From: Acidobacteriota bacterium
Lineage (GTDB): Bacteria; Acidobacteriota; Terriglobia; Terriglobales; Acidobacteriaceae
Length of the DNA: 64,000 nucleotides
NCBI GenBank assembly: GCA_013289875.1
Contig: JABCZC010000024.1
Coordinates: 1-64,000, forward strand
Direction: 5' to 3'
Within the stretch, counting starts at the first letter, position 1. Every line of letters starts with the position of its first letter. The position numbers and the translations under genes are program-made. This document shows, piece after piece, positions 44,867 to 54,800 of the stretch. Below the pieces are notes generated by a model, which was not told the DNA's origin, did not search any database, and saw only the letters and a program-made list of their open reading frames with translations.

Positions 44867-46671
44867 ATCGAGTGACGCGGCTCGTGATATCCGTGGTGGT
44901 GATCGGCCTGCTCCTGCCATCGTATCTGCCTGCCCAGACGCAGCCGGCGCAGCAGGAGTTCTCTGCCGACAAACTCGGCGCTCCTACACTGCGCGACCCG
45001 ATATCCGTCTACAACAACTGGTCGTCCTACGACGAATTGTCGGACAACATCCCGCTCACACAGGAGCTGGCCATGCGCGAGCTCGACAATGTGCTGCGCC
45101 TGCGCAAACTCGGCGTCCGCTTCGATTACTACATGATGGACGCGTTCTGGTTCGATCCCAATGGCGGCTATCGCACATGGCGCAAGCCCAACTGGCCCGA
45201 CGGACCCGATGCGTGGATCAAGAAATGCCAGGAGAATGGGATTCGGCCCGGACTGTGGTTCAGCTCGAATACGCTCGTCAAGATCAATGCTGCCCCGCAA
45301 TGGCGAGACTCGCTGAATCAAAAAGGGTGGGCGATGTCGTTCTTTGAAGGCGGTTTTCTGCCCGACTTCATGGATACGCTGCAGTACTGGTACGACCACG
45401 GCATCCGATTCTTCAAATTCGATTTTGTTGATTTGACGATAGCAACGCCTAAATCGGAAGCTTCACTTTCGAAAGAAGAAATCATTCGCCGCAACTCCGA
45501 GGCGCTGCGAACTGCATTCGCAAAGTTTCGCGCAAAGAATCCCGATGTGGTATTCGCGGCCTTCAACGGCTTCGGTGGCGTTCTGGACTCGACCTCTTAT
45601 CCATTCCCGTTCAAAGATCCCGTAGACCTTCGCTGGCTGGAGGTCTTCGACGCGCAATATTCCGGCGACCCACGACCCGGCGATGTGCCGGAGACGAATT
45701 TCTGGCGCGCCATGGACATCTACAGCGACCATCAGGTGCGGCGTTTCGAGCAGGCTCATCTGCCCATCGAACGCATTGACTCTACCGGATTCATGGTCGG
45801 CAAGACGGGAACCATCTACTACCGGGAAATGCACGCTTGGAAGGGTGCACTCATCCTCATGATGGCCCGTGGGGGATGGGTCGATACGACTCACGGCAAC
45901 CTCGAGCTGATCACTGATGAAGATGCTCGCTGGTTCGCACGCGTGCAGTCGCTCTTCCTGCACCTTCAATCCGAGGGCCGTATCAAGAGCTTCGGCGGCA
46001 TCCCAGGCGAGGTTCAGACCTATGGCTTTGGCGCGCTCGACGCCGATGGAAGCGTTTATGTGGTGATGAATCCGGCGCAGAGTGTTGCACGTGTCTCCAT
46101 GCCGCTGCTTTCGCAAGTGCAGCGGCCGCTCGGCCAAGGGCGGGTTCTTTTTCGCGATGCGGGATTCGCTCCGAAGCTCGCGGGAGACTCGATCGAGCTT
46201 GGGCCGGGCCAGATGGCGGTGGTGGGATACGGCAAGTACGCCTCGCCCGCGTTTGACCTTGGTATTCAGCAGGACGTGGTGATTCCGCGCTCCATCCGGC
46301 CCGTTCCTGCCGAGTTTCAGACCACCGGGAAGGGCGTGATTCAGGCGGCGATTCCGGCTCCGGCGGGGGGCGATCTGCGGCTGATCATGCAGCAATATGC
46401 GCCCGATGGCAGTCTTCGCCGAACGTGGGCCGGAGGACCGCCCAGCGGTATGAACATGGGCAAGGTCTTTCTCCTCGAAGCTGCGCAGAACGGCAAGCAG
46501 CTTCCGATCCACCAGGACTACGACAAGATCATCTGGAGCGGGCTGTCCTGGGCTGCCGGAGAGATCCGTGCGAAGGACCTGCACGGGGGCGAGCCTCTCA
46601 CCCTGACGTTCCGATCAACGGAGAAAGATCCGGTCACGTTGAAGGGGACGCTGTATCTCGTGAATTACTGA
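44863..46671 (+). CDS. secreted alpha-galactosidase-like glycoside hydrolase (clan GH-D-like)
   Basis: A 602-residue protein whose start overlaps the preceding stop by ATGA. Signal peptide about residues 1-25 (LVISVVVIGLLLPSYLPAQ). A TIM-barrel of the GH27/GH36 type follows: FDYYMMDAFWFDPNGGY, WIKKCQENGIRPGLWFSSN and IRFFKFDFVD, where Asp187 of KFD is the likely nucleophile. Conserved later blocks are YREMHAWKGALILMMARGGW and VYVVMNPAQSV. The C-terminal ~130 residues are beta sandwich-like. The exact glycoside specificity is not determinable; alpha-galactoside or a related linkage is the best guess. Confidence 0.78.
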   Translation: MNRVTRLVISVVVIGLLLPSYLPAQTQPAQQEFSADKLGAPTLRDPISVYNNWSSYDELSDNIPLTQELAMRELDNVLRLRKLGVRFDYYMMDAFWFDPNGGYRTWRKPNWPDGPDAWIKKCQENGIRPGLWFSSNTLVKINAAPQWRDSLNQKGWAMSFFEGGFLPDFMDTLQYWYDHGIRFFKFDFVDLTIATPKSEASLSKEEIIRRNSEALRTAFAKFRAKNPDVVFAAFNGFGGVLDSTSYPFPFKDPVDLRWLEVFDAQYSGDPRPGDVPETNFWRAMDIYSDHQVRRFEQAHLPIERIDSTGFMVGKTGTIYYREMHAWKGALILMMARGGWVDTTHGNLELITDEDARWFARVQSLFLHLQSEGRIKSFGGIPGEVQTYGFGALDADGSVYVVMNPAQSVARVSMPLLSQVQRPLGQGRVLFRDAGFAPKLAGDSIELGPGQMAVVGYGKYASPAFDLGIQQDVVIPRSIRPVPAEFQTTGKGVIQAAIPAPAGGDLRLIMQQYAPDGSLRRTWAGGPPSGMNMGKVFLLEAAQNGKQLPIHQDYDKIIWSGLSWAAGEIRAKDLHGGEPLTLTFRSTEKDPVTLKGTLYLVNY

Positions 46672-46678
46672 TTGGCGT

Positions 46679-47506
46679 TCAGGCTACTTCGTTCACCAAC
46701 GTGCCGATGCCGTCGATGCTAATGCGAATCTCATCGCCGCCGTGCAGCGTGAATGAGTCGGGAGGAACGATGCCCGTGCCGGTGAGGAGAAAACATCCAT
46801 AGGGAAAGCTCTGGTCGTGAAAGAGATACTCGACCAGTGTCGCGGGATGGCGCCTGAGCTCGGTGAGCGCCACCGAGGCTGAAAATTCGGTGCTGCCGGA
46901 GCGCAGGATCTCCATGCGAATCTGCGTGGACGGCGGCATGGGATGCGGCTGAATGAGAATGCCGGGTCCGAGAGCGCAACTATAATCATAAACTTTGGCC
47001 TGCGGCAGGTATAACGGGTTGATGCCTTCGATATCGCGGGAGCTCATGTCGTTACCGACGGTGTAGCCGATGATCTGGCCGCGGGGATTCACCAGCAGCG
47101 CCAGCTCGGGTTCGGGTACGGACCATGTAGCGTCGCTGCGAATGCGGACGTTGCTGTTGGGCCCGGCGACTTTGTGCGCGACTGCCTTAAAGAAGAGCTC
47201 GGGACGCGCGGCGGTATAGACGCGATCGTAGAAGTCGCCGCCGCCGGCGTCCTTCGATTCCTCGATGCGCGCGCTGCGGCTGCGGAAGTAGGTGACTCCA
47301 GCGGCCCAGACCTCCTGGTTCTCGATCGGCGCTTCGAGGTTCGGCGGTGCGGTGAGACTTTCGGGAGTTCCTGCGGCGATGATGGAAGAGAGATGGGCGT
47401 TGAGATCGTCGAGAGCGACGAGAGCGTCGAGCGAAGTCTCGTCGAGCAGGTAGAAGCGGCCGTCTTCTTCAACCAGCAATCGGTCAGCGGTTCGATAGAG
47501 GATCAC
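46679..47506 (-). CDS. fumarylacetoacetate hydrolase (FAH) superfamily protein
   Basis: A 275-residue protein with the FAH fold. The metal-binding and active-site blocks are present: [33 protein letters not shown] (the metal-binding Glu pair) and [20 protein letters not shown]. Its start overlaps the stop of the upstream dehydratase gene by ATGA, which strongly links the two functions. In non-phosphorylative pentose pathways a member of this superfamily (XylX of Caulobacter) dehydrates 2-keto-3-deoxy-pentonate, and that role is the best inference here. It is convergent with the glycosidase gene, stops eight bases apart. Confidence 0.85.
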   Translation of the reverse strand: MILYRTADRLLVEEDGRFYLLDETSLDALVALDDLNAHLSSIIAAGTPESLTAPPNLEAPIENQEVWAAGVTYFRSRSARIEESKDAGGGDFYDRVYTAARPELFFKAVAHKVAGPNSNVRIRSDATWSVPEPELALLVNPRGQIIGYTVGNDMSSRDIEGINPLYLPQAKVYDYSCALGPGILIQPHPMPPSTQIRMEILRSGSTEFSASVALTELRRHPATLVEYLFHDQSFPYGCFLLTGTGIVPPDSFTLHGGDEIRISIDGIGTLVNEVA

Positions 47507-49503
47507 TGCGTTTCCTTGTTGGCGGGATGGGCTGGGGCGTCGTGTCGGCCTCTTTCAAGCTGGGCCGTGATGGCATCCACATCATAGACGCAACCGCCCC
47601 AGATACCTCCGCTGGTTTGCACTAGCGCGGCCCACAGTCGCGTGTCGTCAGGAAGAGAAGGATGCGGGTGCAGGTCCGGACGCGGCGATCGCGCGGCCAG
47701 TTGGCTCGAGCCTGCTTCGGGTCCGAAAAGCTTGCCGGCGCCTCCGACCAGGTTAACGGTGCCGGTGAGATTTTTGCGATCGATGACGATTTCAATTCGG
47801 TCGCCTTCTGCGATCTTTCCGATCGCGCCGCCGGCCAATGCCTCGGGAGAAATGTGACCAATGCAGGCTCCGGTAGAGACGCCGCTGAACCGAGCGTCGG
47901 TGAGGACGGCAACGTGTTTGCCGAAGGGGAGCGCCTTGAGGGCCGAAGTAATTTGATAGATTTCCTGCATGCCCGCGCCTGCGGGTCCGCAGCAGATGAG
48001 GACGATGACGTCTCCTTCGGCGATCAGGTCGGTCTTGATCGCGTGGATGGCGGCTTCTTCGGTCACGAAGACCTTTGCCGGACCGAGGTGCCGGTAAATG
48101 CCGTTTTCATCGACGAGAGTCGGATCGATGGCAGTGCTCTTGATGACGGAGCCTTCGGGCGCGAGATTTCCCACCGGGAAGCACACGGTTGAGGTAAGGC
48201 CGCGGAGGCGAGCGCGGTCCGGCCCCATGATGACGTCGTCGGGATCGATGCCGTCTTGCTCCTGCAGGTTCTTTCGCAGCTTGTGGCGGCGGGCACTCTG
48301 CTCCCACCAATCAAGGCAGGTGTTCAGCGTTTCTCCGCAGACCGTCATCGCGCGGGTATCGAGAAGGCCCGCTCGACGCAGGTGCAGCATGACCTCGGGT
48401 GTTCCTCCGGCGAGAAATACCTGAACGGTCGCATAGTTTCGCGGACCATTAGGCAGCGCGTCCACCAGTCGCGGCACCTGGTGGTTGACGTGCGCCCAGT
48501 CGGCGGCGGCGGGGCGTTTCAATCCGCCGGCGTGGGCAATTGCAGGGAGGTGCAGAAGGAGATTGGTCGAACCGCCGATGGCCGCATGGACCATCATTGC
48601 GTTGTGGATGGAAGCGTCGCTGAGTACGTCGGAAAGGCCGAGGTGAAGCTCGCGGAGGCGCAGAATGGCGCGCGCGGAACGCCGGGCCGCATCGAGCCAG
48701 ACGGGTTGGCCCGAGGGCGCGAGCGCGCTGTGAGGCAAGGCGATTCCAAGCGCCTCGGCGATGACCTGCGAGGTTGCGGCGGTGCCCATGAACTGGCAGC
48801 CCCCGCCGGGTGTCGCACAGGCGCGGCAGCCGACTTCGGCGGCATGCTCCAGGGTGATCTGCTTCTGGGCGAATCGGGCGCCGATGGTCTGCACTTTTCC
48901 CGCGTCCTCGCCGTCTTCCGGCAGCAGGGTGACGCCGCCGGGAATAAGAACGGCGGGCAGGCTGCCAGCGGAGGCCAGCGCCATCATCATCGCGGGAAGG
49001 CCCTTATCGCATGTTGCGACTCCGAGGATACCGGCGCGGGTGGGAAGCGAACGCATCAGGCGGCGCAGTACGATGGCAGCATCATTGCGAAAGGGCAGCG
49101 AATCAAGCATGCCGAGCGTGCCCTGCGTGCGTCCGTCGCAGGGGTCGGTGCAGGCGCCGGCGAAGGGAATCGCGTGCAGGCCCTTCAACTCGCGAGCGGC
49201 TTCGGCGACCAGAGAGCCAACCTCCCAATGTCCAGTATGGAAGCCGAGAGCGATAGGGCTGCCGTCCTCGGCGCGAAGACCGCCGTGCGTGCTGAGAATG
49301 AGCACTTCGGGGCCGCCGAGACGCGCCGGATCCCAGCCCATGCCGACGTTCTGGCTCAACCCGAAAAGATTGCCGGACGGCTGGGTGAGCAGCATCTCAG
49401 GCGTGAGTGGCAGGAATCCAGAGGGGCCGGGTGCATGGGTCGCGATCGCGTCGATTTCGAAGCCGGCGGTCTCGAGTACAGAGGTGAGCGAGATATCGAA
49501 AAT
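47503..49503 (-). CDS. IlvD/Edd family sugar-acid dehydratase (YjhG/YagF D-xylonate dehydratase type)
   Basis: A 666-residue protein if it starts at ATT (49501-49503), with AAGAGG six bases upstream. No ATG, GTG or TTG lies in frame between the start of homology and the divergent gene, and the next ATG would delete 36 conserved-looking residues before [14 protein letters not shown]. Blocks typical of the YjhG/YagF subgroup are [35 protein letters not shown] (here TDPCDG...), [17 protein letters not shown] and [20 protein letters not shown]; the Cys residues are iron-sulphur ligands in the family. The C-terminal part has [20 protein letters not shown] and [20 protein letters not shown]. It would remove water from an aldonate to give a 2-keto-3-deoxy acid. 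Confidence 0.9.
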   Translation of the reverse strand: MFDISLTSVLETAGFEIDAIATHAPGPSGFLPLTPEMLLTQPSGNLFGLSQNVGMGWDPARLGGPEVLILSTHGGLRAEDGSPIALGFHTGHWEVGSLVAEAARELKGLHAIPFAGACTDPCDGRTQGTLGMLDSLPFRNDAAIVLRRLMRSLPTRAGILGVATCDKGLPAMMMALASAGSLPAVLIPGGVTLLPEDGEDAGKVQTIGARFAQKQITLEHAAEVGCRACATPGGGCQFMGTAATSQVIAEALGIALPHSALAPSGQPVWLDAARRSARAILRLRELHLGLSDVLSDASIHNAMMVHAAIGGSTNLLLHLPAIAHAGGLKRPAAADWAHVNHQVPRLVDALPNGPRNYATVQVFLAGGTPEVMLHLRRAGLLDTRAMTVCGETLNTCLDWWEQSARRHKLRKNLQEQDGIDPDDVIMGPDRARLRGLTSTVCFPVGNLAPEGSVIKSTAIDPTLVDENGIYRHLGPAKVFVTEEAAIHAIKTDLIAEGDVIVLICCGPAGAGMQEIYQITSALKALPFGKHVAVLTDARFSGVSTGACIGHISPEALAGGAIGKIAEGDRIEIVIDRKNLTGTVNLVGGAGKLFGPEAGSSQLAARSPRPDLHPHPSLPDDTRLWAALVQTSGGIWGGCVYDVDAITAQLERGRHDAPAHPANKETQ

Positions 49504-49575
49504 GGCGTTCCTCTTGAAGTGTCTCGTGTGCCAAAAGTATAGCCAACGCGCGGTTTCAGAGGCAGGATAGTGGTC

Positions 49576-50532
49576 ATGAACAGCGGGAAGACGGTATTGG
49601 TGCTGGCCGGGGGCAATGATCCGCAGCTTGCGATGCTGGAGGGAGTGCCGCACGTCGTGGGCAACGACGCGGTGGCGTTTGCCGGGGCGGCGAAGGATGC
49701 GGAGGTCATTTTGAACTGGTCCGGGTCGCGAGAGTTGCTGCACGACGTGCTCGCGATGAGTCCCAGGGTGACATGGGTGCACACGCGCTGGGCGGGGCTG
49801 GACAGCTTGCTGTTTCCGGAGTTTGTGGAAAGCGATGTGACGCTCACCAACGGCCGAGGCGTTTTCAGCACGGCGCTGGGAGAGTTCGCGCTGGCGGCGA
49901 TTCTGTATTTCGCGAAGGATTTCCGGCGCATGATCCGCAACCAAGTGGCGGAAATCTGGCAGCCATTCGATGTGGAAGAGATTGCCGGGAAAACAGTCGG
50001 CATTGTGGGTTACGGAGACATCGGCCAGGCGGTGGCGACACGCGTGCGCGCTATGGGGATGAAGATTATGGCGCTGAAGCGGCATGTGCCGGAAAAGCCC
50101 GACCCGCTGGTCGAGCGCTTCTACAAGCCGGAGGAACTTCGGCCGATGCTGGCGGGTTGCGACTATGTTGTCGTCGCCGCTCCGCTGACGGACGAGACGC
50201 GGCACATGATCGCCGATGGAGAGTTTGCGGCGATGAAGACTTCAGCGGTAATCATTAATGTGGGGCGCGGGCCGGTGATCGAGGACGCGGCGCTGGTGCG
50301 AGCGCTGACGGAAAAGCAGATCAAGGGCGCGGGGCTCGACGTGGTTGAGCACGAGCCGCTGCCGTCGGGACACTCGCTCTACAAACTTGAGAATGTGCTG
50401 CTGTCTCCCCATTGCGCGGACAACACGGCGGACTGGAAGGCGCAGGCGATGAGGTTTTTTCTCGAGCAGTATGCGCGGTTTGAGGTGGGCGAGCCGCTGA
50501 AGAACGTTGTGGATAAGCGCCGGGGATACTAA
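49576..50532 (+). CDS. D-isomer-specific 2-hydroxyacid dehydrogenase
   Basis: A 318-residue NAD(P)-dependent enzyme. The Rossmann motif is [20 protein letters not shown], the catalytic Arg is in INVGRGPVI, the Glu in [12 protein letters not shown] and the His in [17 protein letters not shown] lies eight bases before the ATG; a GTG two codons earlier is possible. It reads divergently from the dehydratase, only about 70 bases apart, so the two probably share a control region. It probably reduces a 2-keto acid such as glyoxylate or hydroxypyruvate; which one is unknown. Confidence 0.92.
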   Translation: MNSGKTVLVLAGGNDPQLAMLEGVPHVVGNDAVAFAGAAKDAEVILNWSGSRELLHDVLAMSPRVTWVHTRWAGLDSLLFPEFVESDVTLTNGRGVFSTALGEFALAAILYFAKDFRRMIRNQVAEIWQPFDVEEIAGKTVGIVGYGDIGQAVATRVRAMGMKIMALKRHVPEKPDPLVERFYKPEELRPMLAGCDYVVVAAPLTDETRHMIADGEFAAMKTSAVIINVGRGPVIEDAALVRALTEKQIKGAGLDVVEHEPLPSGHSLYKLENVLLSPHCADNTADWKAQAMRFFLEQYARFEVGEPLKNVVDKRRGY

Positions 50533-50558
50533 GGGCCGCCCTCCGTGCGAATTTCGAA

Positions 50559-50954
50559 CTAATGCCCGCGATCGAAGAACTGCTGACCCTGCATGACGGC
50601 CCTCACGGCGGGCAAAAGGTCGCTTGCCGCATGTGATTTCACAACGAAACCAAGTGCGCCGATACTGAGCGCTTCCCGCAAAAACTCTGGACCGTCGTAT
50701 GAAGTCAGGAACAGAATTCTTGAGCCGGGGGAAACTTTGCGGATTTGGCGAGCGGCTTCCAGGCCGTTGAGATTCGGGAGCCCGATATCCAGCAGGATCA
50801 GGTCCGGCTGCAGTTCTTCGCTCTTCCGGACTGCATCCAGCCCATCCAAACTTTCGCAAAGAATGACAACATTTAGATATTCCTGGAGAAGTAAGCAAAC
50901 AGAGCGTCGCCACGCCTGACTATCATCCACGATTAAAATACGAACTGCCGCCAA
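50559..50954 (-). CDS. receiver-only response regulator
   Basis: A 131-residue protein made of one CheY-like domain: acidic pair DD at residues 10-11 (ILIVDDSQAWRR), phospho-acceptor Asp56 (PDLILLDIGLP), signalling Thr in LFLTSYD and Lys in FVVKSHA. There is no DNA-binding domain. Sequence style is NarL-like, so it may have lost its output domain or act by protein-protein interaction. It converges with the 2-hydroxyacid dehydrogenase gene and has no adjacent kinase. Confidence 0.88.
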   Translation of the reverse strand: MAAVRILIVDDSQAWRRSVCLLLQEYLNVVILCESLDGLDAVRKSEELQPDLILLDIGLPNLNGLEAARQIRKVSPGSRILFLTSYDGPEFLREALSIGALGFVVKSHAASDLLPAVRAVMQGQQFFDRGH

Positions 50955-51102
50955 CTTTCAGAGGCCTCCTTCAGGCAAAGTTCACCCAGGCCATAATTGG
51001 CGTCGCGAACTAATTACTTGAGGATTACACAAAACGCATTCTCAATCGTTGCTGAAGAGCAATGACGAGCAAAGGCTAAGCAAGGATGCGAAAAGCGGGG
51101 GA

Positions 51103-51456
51103 TCAGCCTTCGCTGGACATCAGAGCTTCCGGCGAACGGAGCACGACCTTACCGCGGCTCTTCGTGAGAATGCCCTGGCTCTGCCACTCATTCAACAGGC
51201 GGCTAGCCGTAAATACGGTGATGTTCGCCTCATTGGCCAGCTCTTCGTTCCGGATATTCAGTTCGACGCCTTCCGAAACTCTCTGACTCATGCCGTTGGC
51301 AAGGTTGCCCGCGGCTTTATTTCCGACATGGCTGTCATTGATCTTCCGCCCACTTCTTCTCTTAGGAGCAATGAAGGGCAGGATTTCTACACATGCATCC
51401 CCGGCGACATCATCGCCGACCGGACGGAATATACAGAGATGAAAACCCGCTTCTCA
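51103..51456 (-). pseudogene. Crp/Fnr-type regulator remnant (HTH end only)
   Basis: The minus-strand frame from about 51300 to 51103 encodes a good Crp-type winged helix (NEELANEANITVFTASRLLN, then EWQSQGILTKSRGKVVLRSP). Upstream the frame stays open only to a stop near 51457 and reads as degenerate sequence (RSGRKINDSHVGNKAAGNLA); the expected ~150-residue cyclic-nucleotide-binding domain is absent in every frame, replaced by AT-rich DNA. An ATG at 51291 could give a 62-residue stand-alone HTH, but decay is the simpler reading. Confidence 0.6.
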
Positions 51457-51660
51457 TAGGTCCATAAACCTTTGATTACCAAAAATTGTAGAGGGCCATG
51501 CGTCCATTCCCAAAATAACCCTCTGGCAGCTCCCCCAACGGCCCTCATGCTTTCGACCTTTATAGGCTTAAGGCTGCCATTATTTGTAAAACACATTATT
51601 TATCAATTAATTAGAAATATTTAACCGCACGGGAGCGTTGCCAACTCAAGAAAAAGTTCG

Positions 51661-51743
51661 TTTCGTCACGCAATCGTCTATTTGGTCACTGAATTGCTAC
51701 CATTCGTCACACAAAAGCGCCATTTTGTCCCCTTTGGGGTCAC
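51661..51743 (+). promoter_or_regulatory. direct GTCAC repeats spaced two helical turns
   Basis: TTYGTCAC-like units begin at 51661, 51681 and 51702, with a fourth imperfect one (TTTTGTCCCC) at 51723, giving spacings of 20, 21 and 21 bases. A fifth GTCAC occurs at 51739 after a CCCC-TTT-GGGG stem. The array ends about 110 bases before the TonB receptor start, so it is a likely binding array for a regulator on one face of the helix. Confidence 0.6.
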
Positions 51744-51851
51744 GCCGTAGCGTCGTATTTCACTCGGATTTCTGAAGAAGACCGTTGTTCTACCTAAGGC
51801 TCCAGACCGCCGCTTCAAAGCTTTGGTCCAACGCTTTCCATCGAGGGAACT

Positions 51852-54800
51852 ATGAAACTCAAGAGACTGCTCTTCGCCGTCCTACCATTCACCGCCTTCC
51901 TCGCTCTCTCCATCCACGCTTACGGCCAGGGAATCATCACCGGCGGCATCACCGGGACCGTCGTTGACCAATCCGGCGCTGTCGTCCCAAGTGCGGAAGT
52001 CACCGCTGTTGATCCTGCGAGGGGTGCGATATTCAAGACGCAATCCGATGGAGCCGGCAATTTCGCATTTCGCGATATGCCCATCGGTTCCTATGACGTC
52101 AGCATCTCCGCTGCAAATTTTCAGCAGCTAAAAATCAATGGAGTGACGGTCACCGCCGGCGAAGATCAGAGTCTGAAAAAACAAACGCTTACCATCGGAG
52201 CCTCCACGAGCGTCACCGTTGAAGGCGCGTCCACCGTGCAACTGGACACCACGCAATCCCAGGTCGCGGGCAGCTTCGACAGCCAGCAGCTTCAAAATCT
52301 GCCTCTCGGCAACGGATTCGACGAGGTTGCCCTGCTCATGCCGGGAGTAGCGCAGACCCACGATGACAATTTCAGCAACACCAACGGTCCGAATTTCTCG
52401 TCTAACGGCGAGCGCGGCCGCTCGAACAACTTCGAGCTGGATGGCCAGTCAAACAACGACAACTCGGTGGCCGGACCCCAGATCTTCTTCGGCAACCAGG
52501 ATGCGATTGCGGAGATTCAGGTCATTCAGAGCAACTTCAGCGCGCAGTATGGCCGCAATACCGGTTCTGTAGTCAACTACATCACCAAGTCGGGGACCAA
52601 CAGCTTCCATGGTTCCGGCTTTGAGTTTTATACCGGATCATGGCTGAACTCCTTCGCCAACCAGTACAAAAGCCCGTTGTTTGGCTATTGCCCTCCGGGC
52701 GTAAATCCTTCGACCGGTTGCACCGCGCCCAGCATCCCGCGCTCCGTCGATAACAAATGGGGCGGCACATTGGGCGGACCCATCCTCAAGGACAAGCTGT
52801 GGTTCTTTGGCAGCACCTATTGGGAGCACACCCGAAATGGTTCCACGCCCTTTAACTCCGGCTCCTCGTTAACGCCCACTCCGACAGGTCTGCAGCAGTT
52901 GGCCGCAACCTTCCCGGGCAACCCGGTGGTTTCGATTCTTACCGATTCCGGCCCCTATGGCGTTAAGCTCGGCAATCCTCAACCTATTCTTTCCAGTGCA
53001 ACGACTACCCCCGTGACCGCTCCCGATGGCAGCACCGTGAATATTCAGGTCGCCCCAGTCGTCCGCAGCCTGGCTGCGGGGAACTATGCGGATGAGGAGG
53101 ATCTGGGCCGTATCGATTGGCAGGCTACTCCGAAGGACCGTTTCTACTTCCGCTACTTTTATCAGAATGACGTTGGCAGTCTGTACGACTTCTACGGTGC
53201 GGCCGGTACCTTTTACGATGTTCCGGACGCAAACTACTCCGTAGGCGCGGACGAGACTCACCAGTTCTCCTCCTTCTGGGTGAATCAACTCCGGTACAGC
53301 TACCAGGAATCGAAGCTCGACTTCCAGGCTGGCTCCTTCCCCACCTGCACCGTCACGACCTTCCCGGAGTGCCCCGGTTACATCCAGTTGGGCGGGACCA
53401 ACCTCAGCTTTGGCGAAGCAACGAACTTGCCCCAGGGCCGCACCGTCAAGGTCACCCAGGTACAGGACAATGCAAGCTGGACCCACGGCAGGCAGACCAT
53501 TCTCTTCGGGGGTGAATACGACTATCAGAATTCTCCCAATGTCTTTCTGCCCCTCTACAACGGCTCAGGCTCCTTCGGTACTTTAGACGACTTCGTTCAC
53601 CAGAATGGCAATTTCCTTCTCGCCACCGGCAATCCGATCCTCCCCTTCACTGAATCCGACTTCGCACTTTATTTTCAGGACGACTGGAAGGTTTCGCCTT
53701 CGCTCACCTTGAACCTTGGCCTGCGCTGGGAGTTCTTCGGACAGGCAATCAATGAGCTCCACAGGCTGACCGTTGCTCGCGAGTCGAACCCGACCACCGC
53801 CATCTGGGACCCCAGCCTTCCTCTTGCCGACCGCACCACCCCGGCAGTCAACAATGCGTGGAAGAACTATGAACCACGCATCGGCTTCGCCTGGAATCCA
53901 CCATTCGATAAGAGGATGGTGGTGCGCGGAGGGTACTCCATCAATTTCGATCCGCAGTTCTATAACATCTTCCTCAATGTTGCCACCGTCGCTCCCGCAG
54001 CGACCTCGGGATCATTCCCCTGCGGCGGCGCCTGCCTCAGTGGCGGAAGTTTTACCGGCGCGTCTCTTCGTGCCACAAATCTTCCCAACCTGCCCATCGG
54101 CGGGAATCCGGCTTACAGCGATCAGGAAATCGTCCCCAGCAATTTCCACAATCCATACGGCCAGACTTACTCGCTCGGCTTCGAGCGGCAGATTACCAAT
54201 ACCGCTCTTCTGAGCGTCCGCTACGTCGGCAACCATACCTCAGGAAACTTCCAAAGCGTGGATGGGAATCCCAATCTCAATCCGGATTTTGCAACTTACG
54301 GCCTGCCGCAGGTGGCCACGGCATTTCCGAGTTATGTGCCTGTTTCGCTATGCACTACTCCCGGAGCCCCGGGCCTCGGACGCCCCGACTGCAACAAGGG
54401 CAACTTGTCCGTCGTCGGAAATTATGCCTTTTCCATCTACAACGGCCTGCAGACCCAGGTAACGATGCGCACCTTCCATGGATTCACTGGGAACGTGAAC
54501 TATACCTGGAGCCGCACCATCGACAATACCAGCGAGATTTACAGCACCTACGTTGGAGGAAACACCATCGCCGTTCCACAAAACCCCCTGAACAACAGCA
54601 TCGGGGAACTTGGAGTCAGCGGAAACTCCTATCCCAATGTCTTCTCCGTCGGCATGGTCTATCAGGTGCCTCAATTCCATACCTCGTCCAACATTCTCAG
54701 CCGGATCGTGAACGGTTTCCAGGCCAATGGCATCTACCAGTACAACAGCGGTCAGCCCTTTAACGCCTATCAGCCGCTCCTCAACCTGTATGGGCTCGAC

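Larger units (their letters stand above)
50955..51851. other. about 900 bases of mostly non-coding DNA
   Basis: Contains the Crp/Fnr remnant at its left and, at its right, the direct-repeat array before the second TonB receptor. The middle (about 51460-51640) is AT-rich compared with its surroundings and shows no gene. Confidence 0.5.

Noticed and set aside
48256-49542. 428-codon plus-strand frame opposite the dehydratase gene
   Set aside because: No domain recognised, and it runs fully antisense to the strongly conserved IlvD/Edd coding sequence.
49504-50205. In-frame minus-strand extension of the dehydratase upstream of its conserved N-terminus
   Set aside because: It is antisense to the 2-hydroxyacid dehydrogenase gene and encodes an Arg/His/Gln-rich shadow sequence.
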